Notes: generated by a model from the sequence alone, not told the origin. A DNA stretch of 64,000 nucleotides from Tabrizicola_A sp964393035 (GCA_964393035.1 CAYMRX010000007.1:124001-188000), one strand, 5' to 3'; positions 26,904 through 36,068 are shown, numbered from the stretch's first letter. Numbers and translations are program-made.

Positions 26904-28436
26904 TCAATGCGTAGCGGCCTCTGCCACTTCGGGCAGGGCAGCGTGGTAGTCGGTCACAAGCTGGGCCACCGAAGGCCCGATGATATCGGTCACAAGCGCG
27001 GGATAGACGCCGAGAAGCAGCGTCATCACGATCAGGGGCGCGAAGATCGCCCGCTCGCGGCGGCTCATGTCCTGAATGGTTTTCAGGGCTTCGCGCACCA
27101 GCGCGCCCATGGCGACCCGGCGGTAAAGCCAAAGCGCATAGGCCGCAGAGAAGATCACCCCGGTGGTGGCAATTGCGGCGATCCAGGTGTTGACCTGGAA
27201 AATCCCGATCAAGACAAGGAATTCCCCGATGAAGCCAGAGGTGCCCGGCAAGCCGACATTGGCCATGGTGAAGAACATGAACACCAGCGCATAGGCGGGC
27301 ATCCGGTTCACAAGGCCACCATAGGCATCAATCTCGCGGGTGTGCATGCGGTCATAGATCACGCCGACGCAAAGGAACAAGGCGCCCGAGATGAAGCCGT
27401 GCGAAATCATCTGGAACATCGCGCCATCGACGCCTTGCTGATTGGCCGCGAAAATCCCCATGGTGACATAGCCCATATGCGCGACCGAGGAATAGGCGAT
27501 CAGCTTTTTCATGTCTTCCTGCGCCAGCGCGACCAGCGAGGTGTAGACGATGGCAATGGCGCTCATCCAGAACACCACATCGGACATGACATAAGAGCCA
27601 ACCGGGAACATCGGCAGCGAGAAGCGCAGGAAACCATAGCCGCCCATCTTCAACAGCACGGCGGCCAGAATGACCGAACCTGCTGTCGGCGCCTGCACGT
27701 GGGCATCCGGCAACCAGGTATGCACCGGCCACATCGGCATCTTCACCGCGAAAGAGGCAAAGAAGGCAAGGAACAGCAGGGTCTGCAAACCGCCCGTCAG
27801 GGTCAGCCCCAAGACCGCCATCGGCTCGGACGAGAATTCAAACGCCATCAGCGTCGGAATGTCGGTGGTGCCCGCCGCCAGATACATGGCGATCATCGCA
27901 ACCAGCATCAGGACTGACCCGATGAAGGTGTAAAGGAAGAACTTGAACGCCGCATAGATGCGGTTCGCCCCGCCCCAGATCCCGATAATCAGGAACATCG
28001 GGATCAGCCCGGCCTCGAAGAACAGGTAAAAGAGGACCAGATCCAGCGCGCAGAACACGCCCAGCATCAGGGTTTCCAGCATCAGGAAGGCGATCATGTA
28101 TTCCTTGACGCGGGTGGTGACACTCCAGGTCGACAGGATGGTGATCGGCATCAGGAAGGTGGTCAGCATCACGAACAGGATCGAAATCCCGTCGACGCCC
28201 ATCTTGTATTTCAGGCCGGCGATCCAGGTGTATTCCTCGACGAATTGCATGCCGGTATTGGCCGGATCAAAGCCGGTCAGCAGCAAGAGCGACACAAGGA
28301 AGGTCGCGGTGGTCGCCAAAAGCGCCAGCCATTTGGCATTGCCTTGGGCGGCTGCATCATCGCCCCGCAGGAACAACGCCATGATGGCGGCGGCAACTGC
28401 CGGGATAAAGGTGATGATAGACAGGAGGCTATCCAT
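26904..28436 (-). CDS. nuoM: NADH-quinone oxidoreductase subunit M
   Basis: Antiporter-like subunit of complex I (ND4 homologue), 510 aa, multi-pass. FYLFFEAGLIPMFLIIGIWG carries the key Glu of the fifth helix, and KMPMWPVHTWLPDAHVQAPT and QEDMKKLIAYSSVAHMGYVT the pumping Lys/His sites. It starts 3 bp after the nuoL stop. Confidence 0.98.
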   Translation of the reverse strand: MDSLLSIITFIPAVAAAIMALFLRGDDAAAQGNAKWLALLATTATFLVSLLLLTGFDPANTGMQFVEEYTWIAGLKYKMGVDGISILFVMLTTFLMPITILSTWSVTTRVKEYMIAFLMLETLMLGVFCALDLVLFYLFFEAGLIPMFLIIGIWGGANRIYAAFKFFLYTFIGSVLMLVAMIAMYLAAGTTDIPTLMAFEFSSEPMAVLGLTLTGGLQTLLFLAFFASFAVKMPMWPVHTWLPDAHVQAPTAGSVILAAVLLKMGGYGFLRFSLPMFPVGSYVMSDVVFWMSAIAIVYTSLVALAQEDMKKLIAYSSVAHMGYVTMGIFAANQQGVDGAMFQMISHGFISGALFLCVGVIYDRMHTREIDAYGGLVNRMPAYALVFMFFTMANVGLPGTSGFIGEFLVLIGIFQVNTWIAAIATTGVIFSAAYALWLYRRVAMGALVREALKTIQDMSRRERAIFAPLIVMTLLLGVYPALVTDIIGPSVAQLVTDYHAALPEVAEAATH

Positions 28437-28439
28437 GAT

Positions 28440-30635
28440 TCAGTGACCCCCGAGAACCGTCCAGGTGAGGAGCGCAGCGATCCCCAGAACCATGGCAAAG
28501 GCGTAGGTGAAGACATAACCCGACTGGGCACGCCCTGCGAGTTTGGTGAAGAAGGGAATGATCCCCATGGCGATGCCATTCAAGGCACCGTCGATGATCG
28601 CGCCATCGCCCTTTTGCCAGAGATAGCGGCCAAGCCATTTCGCCGGGCGGACGAAGATCCAGTCGTAAAGCTCGTCGAAATACCACTTGTTCAGCAAGAA
28701 CAGGTACAGCGGACGTTGCGCTGCGGCCAGACGGCCGGGCAGATCGGGCGAGCGGATGTAGAACTTCCACGCCAAGGCAAGGCCAAGGATCATCGCGATG
28801 AAGGGCGACACCTTGACCCAGGTCGGGGCCTCGTGTGCGGCATGCAGCGTCGGCGTGCCCTTCACATCCATGAAGATCGCGCCAGCGGGGGCAGCACCGG
28901 CGGCAGCCGCATGGCCCTCCTCGGTTGCAGCTTCGGTCGAAGCCGCGGCCTCGTCGTGGCCCGCCTCGGCCGTAGCTTCGGTGGTGTGGGTTGCCGTGCC
29001 TTCGGCAGGGGCCGCCTCGGTGGTGGCATGTTCCGTGGTGGTGGCTTCGGTGCTGTGGCTGGCCTCACCCTCGGCCGCAGCCTCGCTGTGTTCGGTGCCA
29101 TGGGCCACAGCCGGGGCCATGGCGAACCACGACCGCATCTTGGCCTCATCGCCGAAGAAGACGCCATACCAGAGCATGCCCGCAAAGACCGCACCCGTGG
29201 CCAGAACGCCAAGCGGGATCAGCATGACGGCGGGCGATTCATGGGCATGGTCATGCGCATGATGATCGCCACGCGGCTTGCCCCAGAAGGTCATGAACAT
29301 CAGCCGCCACGAGTAGAACGAGGTCATGAAGGCCGCGACGACCAGAAGCCAGAAGGCATAGCTGGAACCGGCATAGGCGGATTCGATCACCGCATCCTTC
29401 GACAGGAACCCGGCAAAGCCGTAATGCGTCAACGGAATGCCGACGCCGGTGATGGCCAGCGTGCCGATCAGCATCGCCCAGAAGGTCAGCGGGATCTTTT
29501 TGCGCAGACCGCCATAATTCCGCATGTCCTGTTCATGGTGCATGGCATGGATCACCGAACCGGCGCCAAGGAACAGCATGGCCTTGAAGAAGGCATGGGT
29601 AAACAGGTGGAACATGGCGACCGGATAGACGCCGACGCCTGCGGCCACGAACATGTAGCCCAGTTGCGAACAGGTCGAATAGGCGATCACCCGCTTGATG
29701 TCGTTCTGCACGAGGCCCACGGTCGCGGCGAAAAACGCGGTGGTGGCCCCAAGAACCGTGATGAAGGCGGTGGCCTGCGGGGCGTATTCGTACAAGGGCG
29801 ACATGCGGCAGACGAGGAAAACACCCGCCGTCACCATGGTCGCGGCGTGGATCAGCGCCGACACCGGGGTCGGGCCTTCCATCGCGTCGGGCAGCCATGT
29901 GTGGAGGAGAAGCTGGGCCGACTTGCCCATCGCGCCGATGAACAAGAGAACGCCCAGAAGGTTCGCGGCATTCCACTCCCCCCAAAGGAAGTGCAGATTG
30001 GTTTCCGCCAGAGCCGGAGCGGCGGCGAAAACATCATCGAAGCGGATGCTGTCGGTCAGGTAGAACAAACCGAAGATGCCCAAGGCAAAGCCAAAGTCCC
30101 CGACCCGGTTGACCACGAAAGCCTTGATCGCGGCGGCATTGGCGCTTGGCTTGCGGTAGTAAAACCCGATCAGAAGGTAGGACGCGACGCCCACGCCTTC
30201 CCAGCCAAAGAACATCTGCACAAGGTTGTCAGAGGTGACCAGCGACAGCATGGCAAAGGTGAAGAACGAGAGATAGGCGAAGAAGCGCGCGCGGTAAGGC
30301 TCGCCATGCGCCCAGTTGTCGTCATGCGCCATGTAGCCAAAGCTGTAGAGGTGGACGAGCGCGGACACCGAGTTCACCACGACCAGCATGATGGCGGTCA
30401 GACGGTCGATGCGGATGCCCCATTCGGTGGACAAGGCGCCGGATTCAATGAAGCGCAGCACGGTGATGTGCTGGGGCACGCCGTCAAAGGTCAGGAAGAT
30501 GTTCCATGACAGCGCGGCGGCCAGAAACACCATGGCCGTGGTCAGGATCTGTGCCGGCTTTTCGCCGATCAGCCGCCAGCCAAAGCCGCAGAGGATGGCC
30601 CCGATCAAGGGGGCAAAGAGAATGATCTGAGCCAT
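28440..30635 (-). CDS. nuoL: NADH-quinone oxidoreductase subunit L with Ala/Thr/Glu/His-rich insert
   Basis: Distal antiporter-like subunit of complex I (ND5 homologue). It is 731 aa against about 613 in E. coli. FFGWEGVGVASYLLIGFY, KSAQLLLHTWLPDAMEGPTP and QNDIKRVIAYSTCSQLGYM are the conserved pumping segments. Much of the extra length is a low-complexity insert at about residues 510-590 (bases about 29105-28863), built of short STEATTTEHATTEAAPAEGT-like units between late helices, before the lateral-helix region. The reading frame and flanking helices are intact, so this is a real insertion and not an error. Confidence 0.97.
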   Translation of the reverse strand: MAQIILFAPLIGAILCGFGWRLIGEKPAQILTTAMVFLAAALSWNIFLTFDGVPQHITVLRFIESGALSTEWGIRIDRLTAIMLVVVNSVSALVHLYSFGYMAHDDNWAHGEPYRARFFAYLSFFTFAMLSLVTSDNLVQMFFGWEGVGVASYLLIGFYYRKPSANAAAIKAFVVNRVGDFGFALGIFGLFYLTDSIRFDDVFAAAPALAETNLHFLWGEWNAANLLGVLLFIGAMGKSAQLLLHTWLPDAMEGPTPVSALIHAATMVTAGVFLVCRMSPLYEYAPQATAFITVLGATTAFFAATVGLVQNDIKRVIAYSTCSQLGYMFVAAGVGVYPVAMFHLFTHAFFKAMLFLGAGSVIHAMHHEQDMRNYGGLRKKIPLTFWAMLIGTLAITGVGIPLTHYGFAGFLSKDAVIESAYAGSSYAFWLLVVAAFMTSFYSWRLMFMTFWGKPRGDHHAHDHAHESPAVMLIPLGVLATGAVFAGMLWYGVFFGDEAKMRSWFAMAPAVAHGTEHSEAAAEGEASHSTEATTTEHATTEAAPAEGTATHTTEATAEAGHDEAAASTEAATEEGHAAAAGAAPAGAIFMDVKGTPTLHAAHEAPTWVKVSPFIAMILGLALAWKFYIRSPDLPGRLAAAQRPLYLFLLNKWYFDELYDWIFVRPAKWLGRYLWQKGDGAIIDGALNGIAMGIIPFFTKLAGRAQSGYVFTYAFAMVLGIAALLTWTVLGGH

Positions 30636-30638
30636 GGG

Positions 30639-30944
30639 TCAGCCTTTCATCACGTTGACGTCTTCGACGTCGATGGTGCCGCGGTTGCGGAAGAACACCA
30701 CAAGGATCGCAAGGCCGATGGCGGCCTCGGCCGCGGCCACGGTCAGCACGAACATGGTGAAGACCTGCCCCACCAGATCGCCCAGATAGGACGAGAAGGC
30801 CACGAAGTTGATGTTCACCGACAAAAGCACCAGTTCGATCGACATGAGAATGACGATGACATTCTTCCGGTTCAGGAAGATGCCAAAGATGCCGATGACG
30901 AACAGCGCCGCTGCCACCGTCAGGTAATGTTCAAGTCCTACCAT
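30639..30944 (-). CDS. nuoK: NADH-quinone oxidoreductase subunit K
   Basis: Small three-helix membrane subunit of complex I (ND4L homologue), 101 aa. The sequence MVGLEHYLTVAAALFVIGIFG and the glutamates in SIELVLLSVNINF and AAAEAAIGLAI are typical. ATG 30944 is preferred over the in-frame ATG at 30950 because GAGGG lies 8 nt upstream of the former but only 2 nt from the latter. It ends 3 bp before nuoL. Confidence 0.97.
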   Translation of the reverse strand: MVGLEHYLTVAAALFVIGIFGIFLNRKNVIVILMSIELVLLSVNINFVAFSSYLGDLVGQVFTMFVLTVAAAEAAIGLAILVVFFRNRGTIDVEDVNVMKG

Positions 30945-30990
30945 TCTCATGTCCCTCAGGGCTTGGTGCCCGTTGTCTTGTCTTTTTCGC

Positions 30991-31034
30991 GGCGGGGTGA
31001 ACCCCGCCCTAAGTAGGTCGGGGTTTCCCCCGAC
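30991..31034 (-). other. Tandem hairpins between nuoJ and nuoK
   Basis: Two adjacent perfect stems occupy the unusually wide 94-bp nuoJ-nuoK gap: GGCGGGGT/ACCCCGCC (30991-31008) and GTCGGGG/CCCCGAC (31017-31034). Neither is followed by a T-tract on the minus strand. They may mark an mRNA processing site or set 3' ends within the operon. Confidence 0.75.
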
Positions 31035-31038
31035 AGGC

Positions 31039-31653
31039 TTACAGCCCCTGCCCCGGCTGTACGTCTTTCAATTCCATCGCCTTGGCCGGGTCGCGCCACA
31101 TCTGGTGAAGCACGTTCTGACGCTTGATGTCCTTGCGGTGACGCATGGTCAAAAGGATCGCGCCGATCATGGCGACCAGAAGGATCAGGCCCGAAAGCTG
31201 GAACAGCAGGATGTATTTGTCATAGATCAGCAGGCCAAGCGCGCGGGTGTTCTCCACCTCGGCCGCCGCGGGGGCCACGGCCGCGCGCAAGCCCATCGCA
31301 CCATCGGCCTGCACCCAGGCGCCGATGCCCAGCGACAGCTCCATCAGGATCACCACACCGACCAGCAAGGCCAAAGGCATGGTGCGCGCCATTTCGCCCT
31401 TCAACTCGGCGAAATCGACGTCCAGCATCATGACGACGAACAGGAACAACACCGCCACCGCGCCGACATAGACGATGATCAGCAGCATGGCGACGAATTC
31501 CGCCCCCAAAAGCACGAAAAGCCCGGCCGAAGACAGGAAGGCCAAAATCAGCCACAAGACCGAATGCACCGGATTGCGGCTGATGGTGACCATCAGACCT
31601 GCCGCCACCGTCACAATGGCAAATGCGTAAAAGGCGTAATCAGCGACGGTCAT
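31039..31653 (-). CDS. nuoJ: NADH-quinone oxidoreductase subunit J
   Basis: Membrane subunit of complex I (ND6 homologue), 204 aa with five helices; NPVHSVLWLILAFLSSAGLFVLLGAEF and YVGAVAVLFLFVVMMLDV are diagnostic, the latter including the pi-bulge helix. Its ATG overlaps the stop of the carboxymuconolactone-decarboxylase-like gene (ATGA). Confidence 0.97.
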   Translation of the reverse strand: MTVADYAFYAFAIVTVAAGLMVTISRNPVHSVLWLILAFLSSAGLFVLLGAEFVAMLLIIVYVGAVAVLFLFVVMMLDVDFAELKGEMARTMPLALLVGVVILMELSLGIGAWVQADGAMGLRAAVAPAAAEVENTRALGLLIYDKYILLFQLSGLILLVAMIGAILLTMRHRKDIKRQNVLHQMWRDPAKAMELKDVQPGQGL

Positions 31654-32072
31654 GCGTCTTTCTCCCCAGTTGTCTTGGCCGTTTCGGCAAAGACGGCTTG
31701 CGCGATTTCAAGCGCCTTCTGCATGGCGGGCAAGCCGCCGAACATCGACATTTGCCAGATCACCTCGGCGATCTCGCGTTTCGTGGCCCCGGCTTCAAGC
31801 GCGTGGCGGATGGTCAGTTTCAACTGCGCCTCGGCTTGCGCGCCCAAGACCGTCAGCGCCGCGATGGTCACCAAAAGCCGGGTGCGGGCATCAAGCCCCT
31901 CGGGGTTGAAGGTCTTGCCGAACCACGCCTCGATCCATTCTTTCGGCATGGTCGGGAACAGCGTCTCAAAGCCCTTCACATCCATGCCTTCCATGGCAGG
32001 ACGGAAGGCAGCGGCCATCTTCTGGCCCTGCTCCATCATCTGCTGGAAGATTTGGGTGAATGCTTCGGTCAT
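31650..32072 (-). CDS. Carboxymuconolactone decarboxylase/AhpD-like protein within the nuo operon
   Basis: A 140-aa protein of the CMD/AhpD superfamily. The core GLDARTRLLVTIAALTVLGAQAEAQLKLTIRHALEAG followed by TKREIAEVIWQMSMFGGLPAMQKAL matches the family, but there is no CxxC pair as in AhpD, so peroxidase activity of that type is unlikely. It is translationally tied to both neighbours: 4 bp after the nuoI stop and overlapping nuoJ. An in-frame extension upstream (to 32222) is a nuoI shadow; ATG 32072 is used. Its role in complex I biology is unknown. Confidence 0.85.
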   Translation of the reverse strand: MTEAFTQIFQQMMEQGQKMAAAFRPAMEGMDVKGFETLFPTMPKEWIEAWFGKTFNPEGLDARTRLLVTIAALTVLGAQAEAQLKLTIRHALEAGATKREIAEVIWQMSMFGGLPAMQKALEIAQAVFAETAKTTGEKDA

Positions 32073-32076
32073 GATC

Positions 32077-32571
32077 TCACCGATAGGGCGCGTCGAGTTC
32101 AAGATTGCGGGCGATCTCGGCTTCCCAACGCGCGCCGTTTTCCAAAAGCTTGTCCTTGGTGTAGAACAACTCCTCGCGCGTCTCGGTCGAGAATTCGAAG
32201 TTCGGGCCTTCGACAATGGCATCCACCGGGCAGGCCTCTTGGCAGAAACCGCAGTAGATGCACTTGGTCATGTCGATGTCATAGCGCGTGGTGCGGCGCG
32301 AGCCATCCTCGCGCGGTTCGGCATCAATGGTGATCGCCTGCGCCGGGCAGACCGCTTCACACAGCTTGCAGGCAATGCAGCGTTCCTCGCCATTCGGATA
32401 ACGGCGCAGCGCGTGTTCGCCACGGAACCGGGGCGACAGAGGCCCCTTTTCATGCGGGTAGTTCAGCGTCGCCTTCGGCGCGAAGAAATACTTCATCCCA
32501 AGGCCGAAGCCTTTGAGGAAATCCACCAGAAGGAAGTATTTGGTGGCGCGGCCCCAGTCGATATTTGCCAT
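32077..32571 (-). CDS. nuoI: NADH-quinone oxidoreductase subunit I
   Basis: Peripheral-arm subunit carrying clusters N6a and N6b. The 164 aa contain two ferredoxin motifs, CIACKLCEAVCP and CIYCGFCQEACP, and start MANIDWGRATKYF as in related bacteria. ATG 32571 lies 4 bp after the nuoH stop. Confidence 0.98.
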   Translation of the reverse strand: MANIDWGRATKYFLLVDFLKGFGLGMKYFFAPKATLNYPHEKGPLSPRFRGEHALRRYPNGEERCIACKLCEAVCPAQAITIDAEPREDGSRRTTRYDIDMTKCIYCGFCQEACPVDAIVEGPNFEFSTETREELFYTKDKLLENGARWEAEIARNLELDAPYR

Positions 32572-32575
32572 GGGT

Positions 32576-33613
32576 TCAGCCTCCGATCGTCCAGCGGGCC
32601 CAGAAGGTGCCCAGAATTTCATACTTTGCAAGGAAGGATACCAGCACAACCCAAGCCAGCGACAGCGGCAGGAACACCTTCCAGCCGATGCGCATCAACT
32701 GGTCATAGCGATAGCGTGGCACGATGGCCTTCACCATGGCGAAGAAGAAGAAGAACACCCACATCTTCGCGACCATCCACCACCAGCCATCGGCCAGACC
32801 GGGGATCGGCGACAGCCAGCCACCGAAGAACAGAAGGCTGATAAGGGCGCACATCAGGAAGATGGCGATGTATTCGCCGGCCATGAACAGCAGATACGGG
32901 GTCGAGGAATATTCCACCATGAACCCGGCGACGAGTTCGGATTCCGCTTCCGGCAGGTCGAAGGGCGGGCGGTTGGTTTCGGCAAGGGCCGAGATGAAGA
33001 ACAGGAACACCATCGGGAAGTGCGGCAGCCAATACCAGTTCAACAGACCCAGATCGCCATCCTGCGCCGCAACGATATTGCCAAAGCTCATCGAGCCGGT
33101 CGAGATGATGATGCCGATGATGATGAGGCCAAGCGACACTTCGTAAGAAATCATCTGCGCGGCAGAGCGGAGCGAGCCAAGGAAGGGGTATTTCGAGTTC
33201 GACGCCCAGCCACCCATGATGACGCCGTAAACCTCAAGCGAGGAGGCGGCGAAGACGAACAGGATCGCGACGTTGATATCGGCCAAGACCCAGCCATTGT
33301 CGAAAGGCACCACGGCCCAGGCGAGGATTGCCAGCACGAAAGAGAGCATCGGGGCAAGGAAGAACACCGGGCGGTCAGCGCCCGCCGGAATCACGATTTC
33401 CTTGACAACATATTTCAGTGCGTCAGCCACCGATTGCAGCAGACCAAAGGCCCCCACCACGTTCGGCCCCTTGCGCATCTGGACCGCCGCCCAGATCTTG
33501 CGGTCACCATAGACGAGGAACAAAAGGCTCAGCATCACGAAAGCGATGATGGCAAGGCTTTGCAGCGCAATCAGCACCGCAATCCCTGCACCCGTCTGGA
33601 AAAATTCAGCCAT
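32576..33613 (-). CDS. nuoH: NADH-quinone oxidoreductase subunit H
   Basis: Membrane subunit forming the quinone chamber (ND1 homologue), 345 aa, eight helices. VYGDRKIWAAVQMRKGPNVVG is the first conserved loop, and ALAETNRPPFDLPEAESELVAGF, with its acidic cluster, is the quinone-site loop. It follows the lipoprotein gene by 30 bp. Confidence 0.98.
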   Translation of the reverse strand: MAEFFQTGAGIAVLIALQSLAIIAFVMLSLLFLVYGDRKIWAAVQMRKGPNVVGAFGLLQSVADALKYVVKEIVIPAGADRPVFFLAPMLSFVLAILAWAVVPFDNGWVLADINVAILFVFAASSLEVYGVIMGGWASNSKYPFLGSLRSAAQMISYEVSLGLIIIGIIISTGSMSFGNIVAAQDGDLGLLNWYWLPHFPMVFLFFISALAETNRPPFDLPEAESELVAGFMVEYSSTPYLLFMAGEYIAIFLMCALISLLFFGGWLSPIPGLADGWWWMVAKMWVFFFFFAMVKAIVPRYRYDQLMRIGWKVFLPLSLAWVVLVSFLAKYEILGTFWARWTIGG

Positions 33614-33643
33614 GATCCCTCACGTCCCTTTAGCCTTTTGGCC

Positions 33644-34051
33644 TTAAACCGTTGGTATACCTTGCGCACCGCAGTCGCGCACGGTCACTTCGGCATCTAT
33701 CGTTTTCAACCCTTCGGGCAGCGCCGCCGAGATGGTGTAAACCGCATCCCCGCGCCAAATTCCACCCTGTTTATCGACATTTGTGCGCACATGCCGGGCA
33801 AATCCGAAGCCCCGGATCAGCGCATATTGCGCAGCCGCACAAGCGGCATAGGCCGAAACATCCTTGGTGTCGCGCGCGCCGGTCATTTCCACGCGGAAAT
33901 TCACCAGATCACCGTCCAAGAGGATCGTCTCGATACCGTTATACTTTGGCGCAAATGCGCCCTGCGACGCCTGCTCGGCCCCTTTCGCGCAGCCGAACAG
34001 GATCGCGGAAGCGATCCCGAGGCTGGCAAAGGTTGTGCAGGCGATGCGCAT
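33644..34051 (-). CDS. Putative lipoprotein between nuoG and nuoH
   Basis: A 135-aa protein with a lipoprotein-type signal: MRIACTTFASLGIASAILFGCAKG, with a lipobox-like LFGC at Cys21. The mature part has several Cys (AYAACAAAQY, VTVRDCGAQG) and the pattern AACAAAQYALIRGFGFARHV, seen in small secreted Rhodobacterales proteins of unknown function. It lies 7 bp after nuoG and 30 bp before nuoH, in the same orientation, so it is co-transcribed with complex I. I do not recognise a functional domain. Confidence 0.75.
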   Translation of the reverse strand: MRIACTTFASLGIASAILFGCAKGAEQASQGAFAPKYNGIETILLDGDLVNFRVEMTGARDTKDVSAYAACAAAQYALIRGFGFARHVRTNVDKQGGIWRGDAVYTISAALPEGLKTIDAEVTVRDCGAQGIPTV

Positions 34052-34058
34052 GGGCCGC

Positions 34059-36068
34059 TTACTCCGCCGCCAATTGGCCCGCGGCGCGGGACTTGGCCAT
34101 GGCCGCCAACTCGCCCATCACGGCGCTGGCGCGGGCGATGGGGTTGGTCAGGTAGAATTCGCGGATGACCGGACGGAAGGTGGCCTTTGCAGGCGCCTTC
34201 ACCGCCAAGGGCTGCCAGTCATTCGCGGCAACCTCGTCGATACGCGCCAGATGCGGGTGCTTGGCCACAATCGCCGCGCGCAGCGCCGCAAGGCTGTCCC
34301 ACGGCAGGGTCTGGCCAAGCTCGGCCGACAGGGCGCGCAGGATGGCCCAGTTTTCCTTGGCCTCGCCCGGGGCAAACCCGGCGCGCATCGCCAATTGCGG
34401 GCGACCTTCGGTGTTGACGAACAACCCGTTTTCTTCGGTATAGGCGGCCCCCGGCAGGATCACATCGGCGCGCATCGCACCGCGGTCGCCATGGCTGCCT
34501 TGATAGATCACAAACGGACCCGCAGCGATTTCAACCTCATCAGACCCGAGGTTATAGATCACCTCGGCCCCTTCGGTGGCCTTGGCCAGACCGCCTTCGG
34601 TCACGGCACCCACATCCATCGCGCCGACACGGCCAGCAGCCGTGTGCAGCACCATGAACTTGGCCCCAGCGCCCGTCGCATAGGCCATGGCTTGGGACAG
34701 AACCGCCTCGCCATCGGCCTCGTTGAGCGCCCCTTGGCCGATGATGACCACGGTATTGTCCTTGGCCTGCACCTTGCCCACAAGATCGACCAGCGCGGTG
34801 CGGTCGGTGCCCATGTGCTTGTAATCATAGGTCAGATCGGCGGCCTCGCCGATCAGGCCGACCATCGCGCCTTTCGACCACGCCTTGCGGATGCGGGCGT
34901 TCAGCACCGGAGATTCCACACGCGGGTTGGTGCCGATGAGGAGGATCACCTTGGCAGAATCGATATCTTCAATCGCCGCCGTGCCGACATAGGCCGAGCG
35001 GTTGCCAGCGGGAAGTTTCGCATTGTCGGTGCGGCATTCAACACTGCCGCCCAAACCTTCCACCAGCGTTTTCAGCGAATAGGCGGCCTCGACCGGGGCC
35101 AGATCGCCCACGAGGCCCGCAACCTTTTTGCCCTTCATGGCAGCGGCAGCGGCGGCCAGCGCCTCGCCCCAGCTTGCCTTGCGCAGCTTGCCATTCTCAC
35201 GAATGTAAGGCGTGTCCAGCCGCTGACGGCGCAACCCGTCCCAGATGAAGCGCGACTTGTCGGAAATCCATTCCTCGTTCACGCCGTCATGGTTGCGCGG
35301 CAGGATGCGCATCACTTCGCGGCCCTTGGTGTCGATGCGGATGTTCGCGCCAAGCGCATCCATCACGTCGATGGATTCCGTCTTGGTCAACTCCCACGGA
35401 CGGGCGGTGAAGGCATAGGGTTTCGAGGTCAGCGCACCGACTGGGCAAAGGTCGATGATATTGCCCTGAAGGTTCGAATCCAGCGTCAGGTTCAGATAGG
35501 AGGTGATCTCGCTGTCTTCCCCCCGGCCCGTCTGCCCCATCTGGGTGATGCCCGCAACCTCAGTGGTGAAACGAACGCAGCGCGTGCAGGAAATGCAGCG
35601 CGTCATCTCGGTCTTCACCAAGGGGCCAAGGTTCAGATTGTCCGAGGCGCGCTTGACCTCGGTATAGCGGCTGCCCGCCAGACCGTAAGCCACGGCCTGA
35701 TCCTGCAAGTCACACTCGCCGCCCTGATCGCAGATCGGGCAATCCAGCGGGTGGTTGATGAGCAGGAACTCCATCACCCCTTCGCGGGCCTTTTTCACCA
35801 TCGGCGAGGTGGTCTTGACGACAGGCGCCTCACCATTCGGGCCGGGGCGCAGATCGCGCACCTGCATGGCGCAGGAGGCCGCAGGTTTCGGCGGGCCGCC
35901 CACCACCTCGACCAGACACATCCGGCAGTTGCCCGCGATGGACAGACGTTCGTGATAGCAGAAACGCGGAATTTCCACGCCCGCCACCTCGGCCGCCTGA
36001 ATGATGGTCATCGCGCCATCCACCTCGACCTCGATGCCGTCGATGCTGATCTTCTTGAGGTTGGTCAT
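34059..36068 (-). CDS. nuoG: NADH-quinone oxidoreductase subunit G
   Basis: Iron-sulfur subunit of the NADH module, 669 aa. The N-terminal [2Fe-2S] ferredoxin domain contains CYHERLS and NCRMCLVEV; CPICDQGGECDLQD and CISCTRCVRF hold [4Fe-4S] clusters; the remainder is a degenerate molybdopterin-oxidoreductase domain without a catalytic site. Length fits alphaproteobacterial/mitochondrial NDUFS1-type subunits rather than the ~900-aa E. coli form. Its ATG overlaps the methyltransferase stop. Confidence 0.97.
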   Translation of the reverse strand: MTNLKKISIDGIEVEVDGAMTIIQAAEVAGVEIPRFCYHERLSIAGNCRMCLVEVVGGPPKPAASCAMQVRDLRPGPNGEAPVVKTTSPMVKKAREGVMEFLLINHPLDCPICDQGGECDLQDQAVAYGLAGSRYTEVKRASDNLNLGPLVKTEMTRCISCTRCVRFTTEVAGITQMGQTGRGEDSEITSYLNLTLDSNLQGNIIDLCPVGALTSKPYAFTARPWELTKTESIDVMDALGANIRIDTKGREVMRILPRNHDGVNEEWISDKSRFIWDGLRRQRLDTPYIRENGKLRKASWGEALAAAAAAMKGKKVAGLVGDLAPVEAAYSLKTLVEGLGGSVECRTDNAKLPAGNRSAYVGTAAIEDIDSAKVILLIGTNPRVESPVLNARIRKAWSKGAMVGLIGEAADLTYDYKHMGTDRTALVDLVGKVQAKDNTVVIIGQGALNEADGEAVLSQAMAYATGAGAKFMVLHTAAGRVGAMDVGAVTEGGLAKATEGAEVIYNLGSDEVEIAAGPFVIYQGSHGDRGAMRADVILPGAAYTEENGLFVNTEGRPQLAMRAGFAPGEAKENWAILRALSAELGQTLPWDSLAALRAAIVAKHPHLARIDEVAANDWQPLAVKAPAKATFRPVIREFYLTNPIARASAVMGELAAMAKSRAAGQLAAE

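Noticed and set aside
30983..31034. nuoJ-nuoK hairpins as an intrinsic terminator
   Set aside because: No T-tract follows either stem on the minus strand, and nuoK-nuoN downstream must be transcribed.
35463..35475. GGTTCGAATCC, a sequence like a tRNA T-arm
   Set aside because: It lies inside the conserved nuoG coding sequence, and no acceptor or anticodon stem can be built around it.
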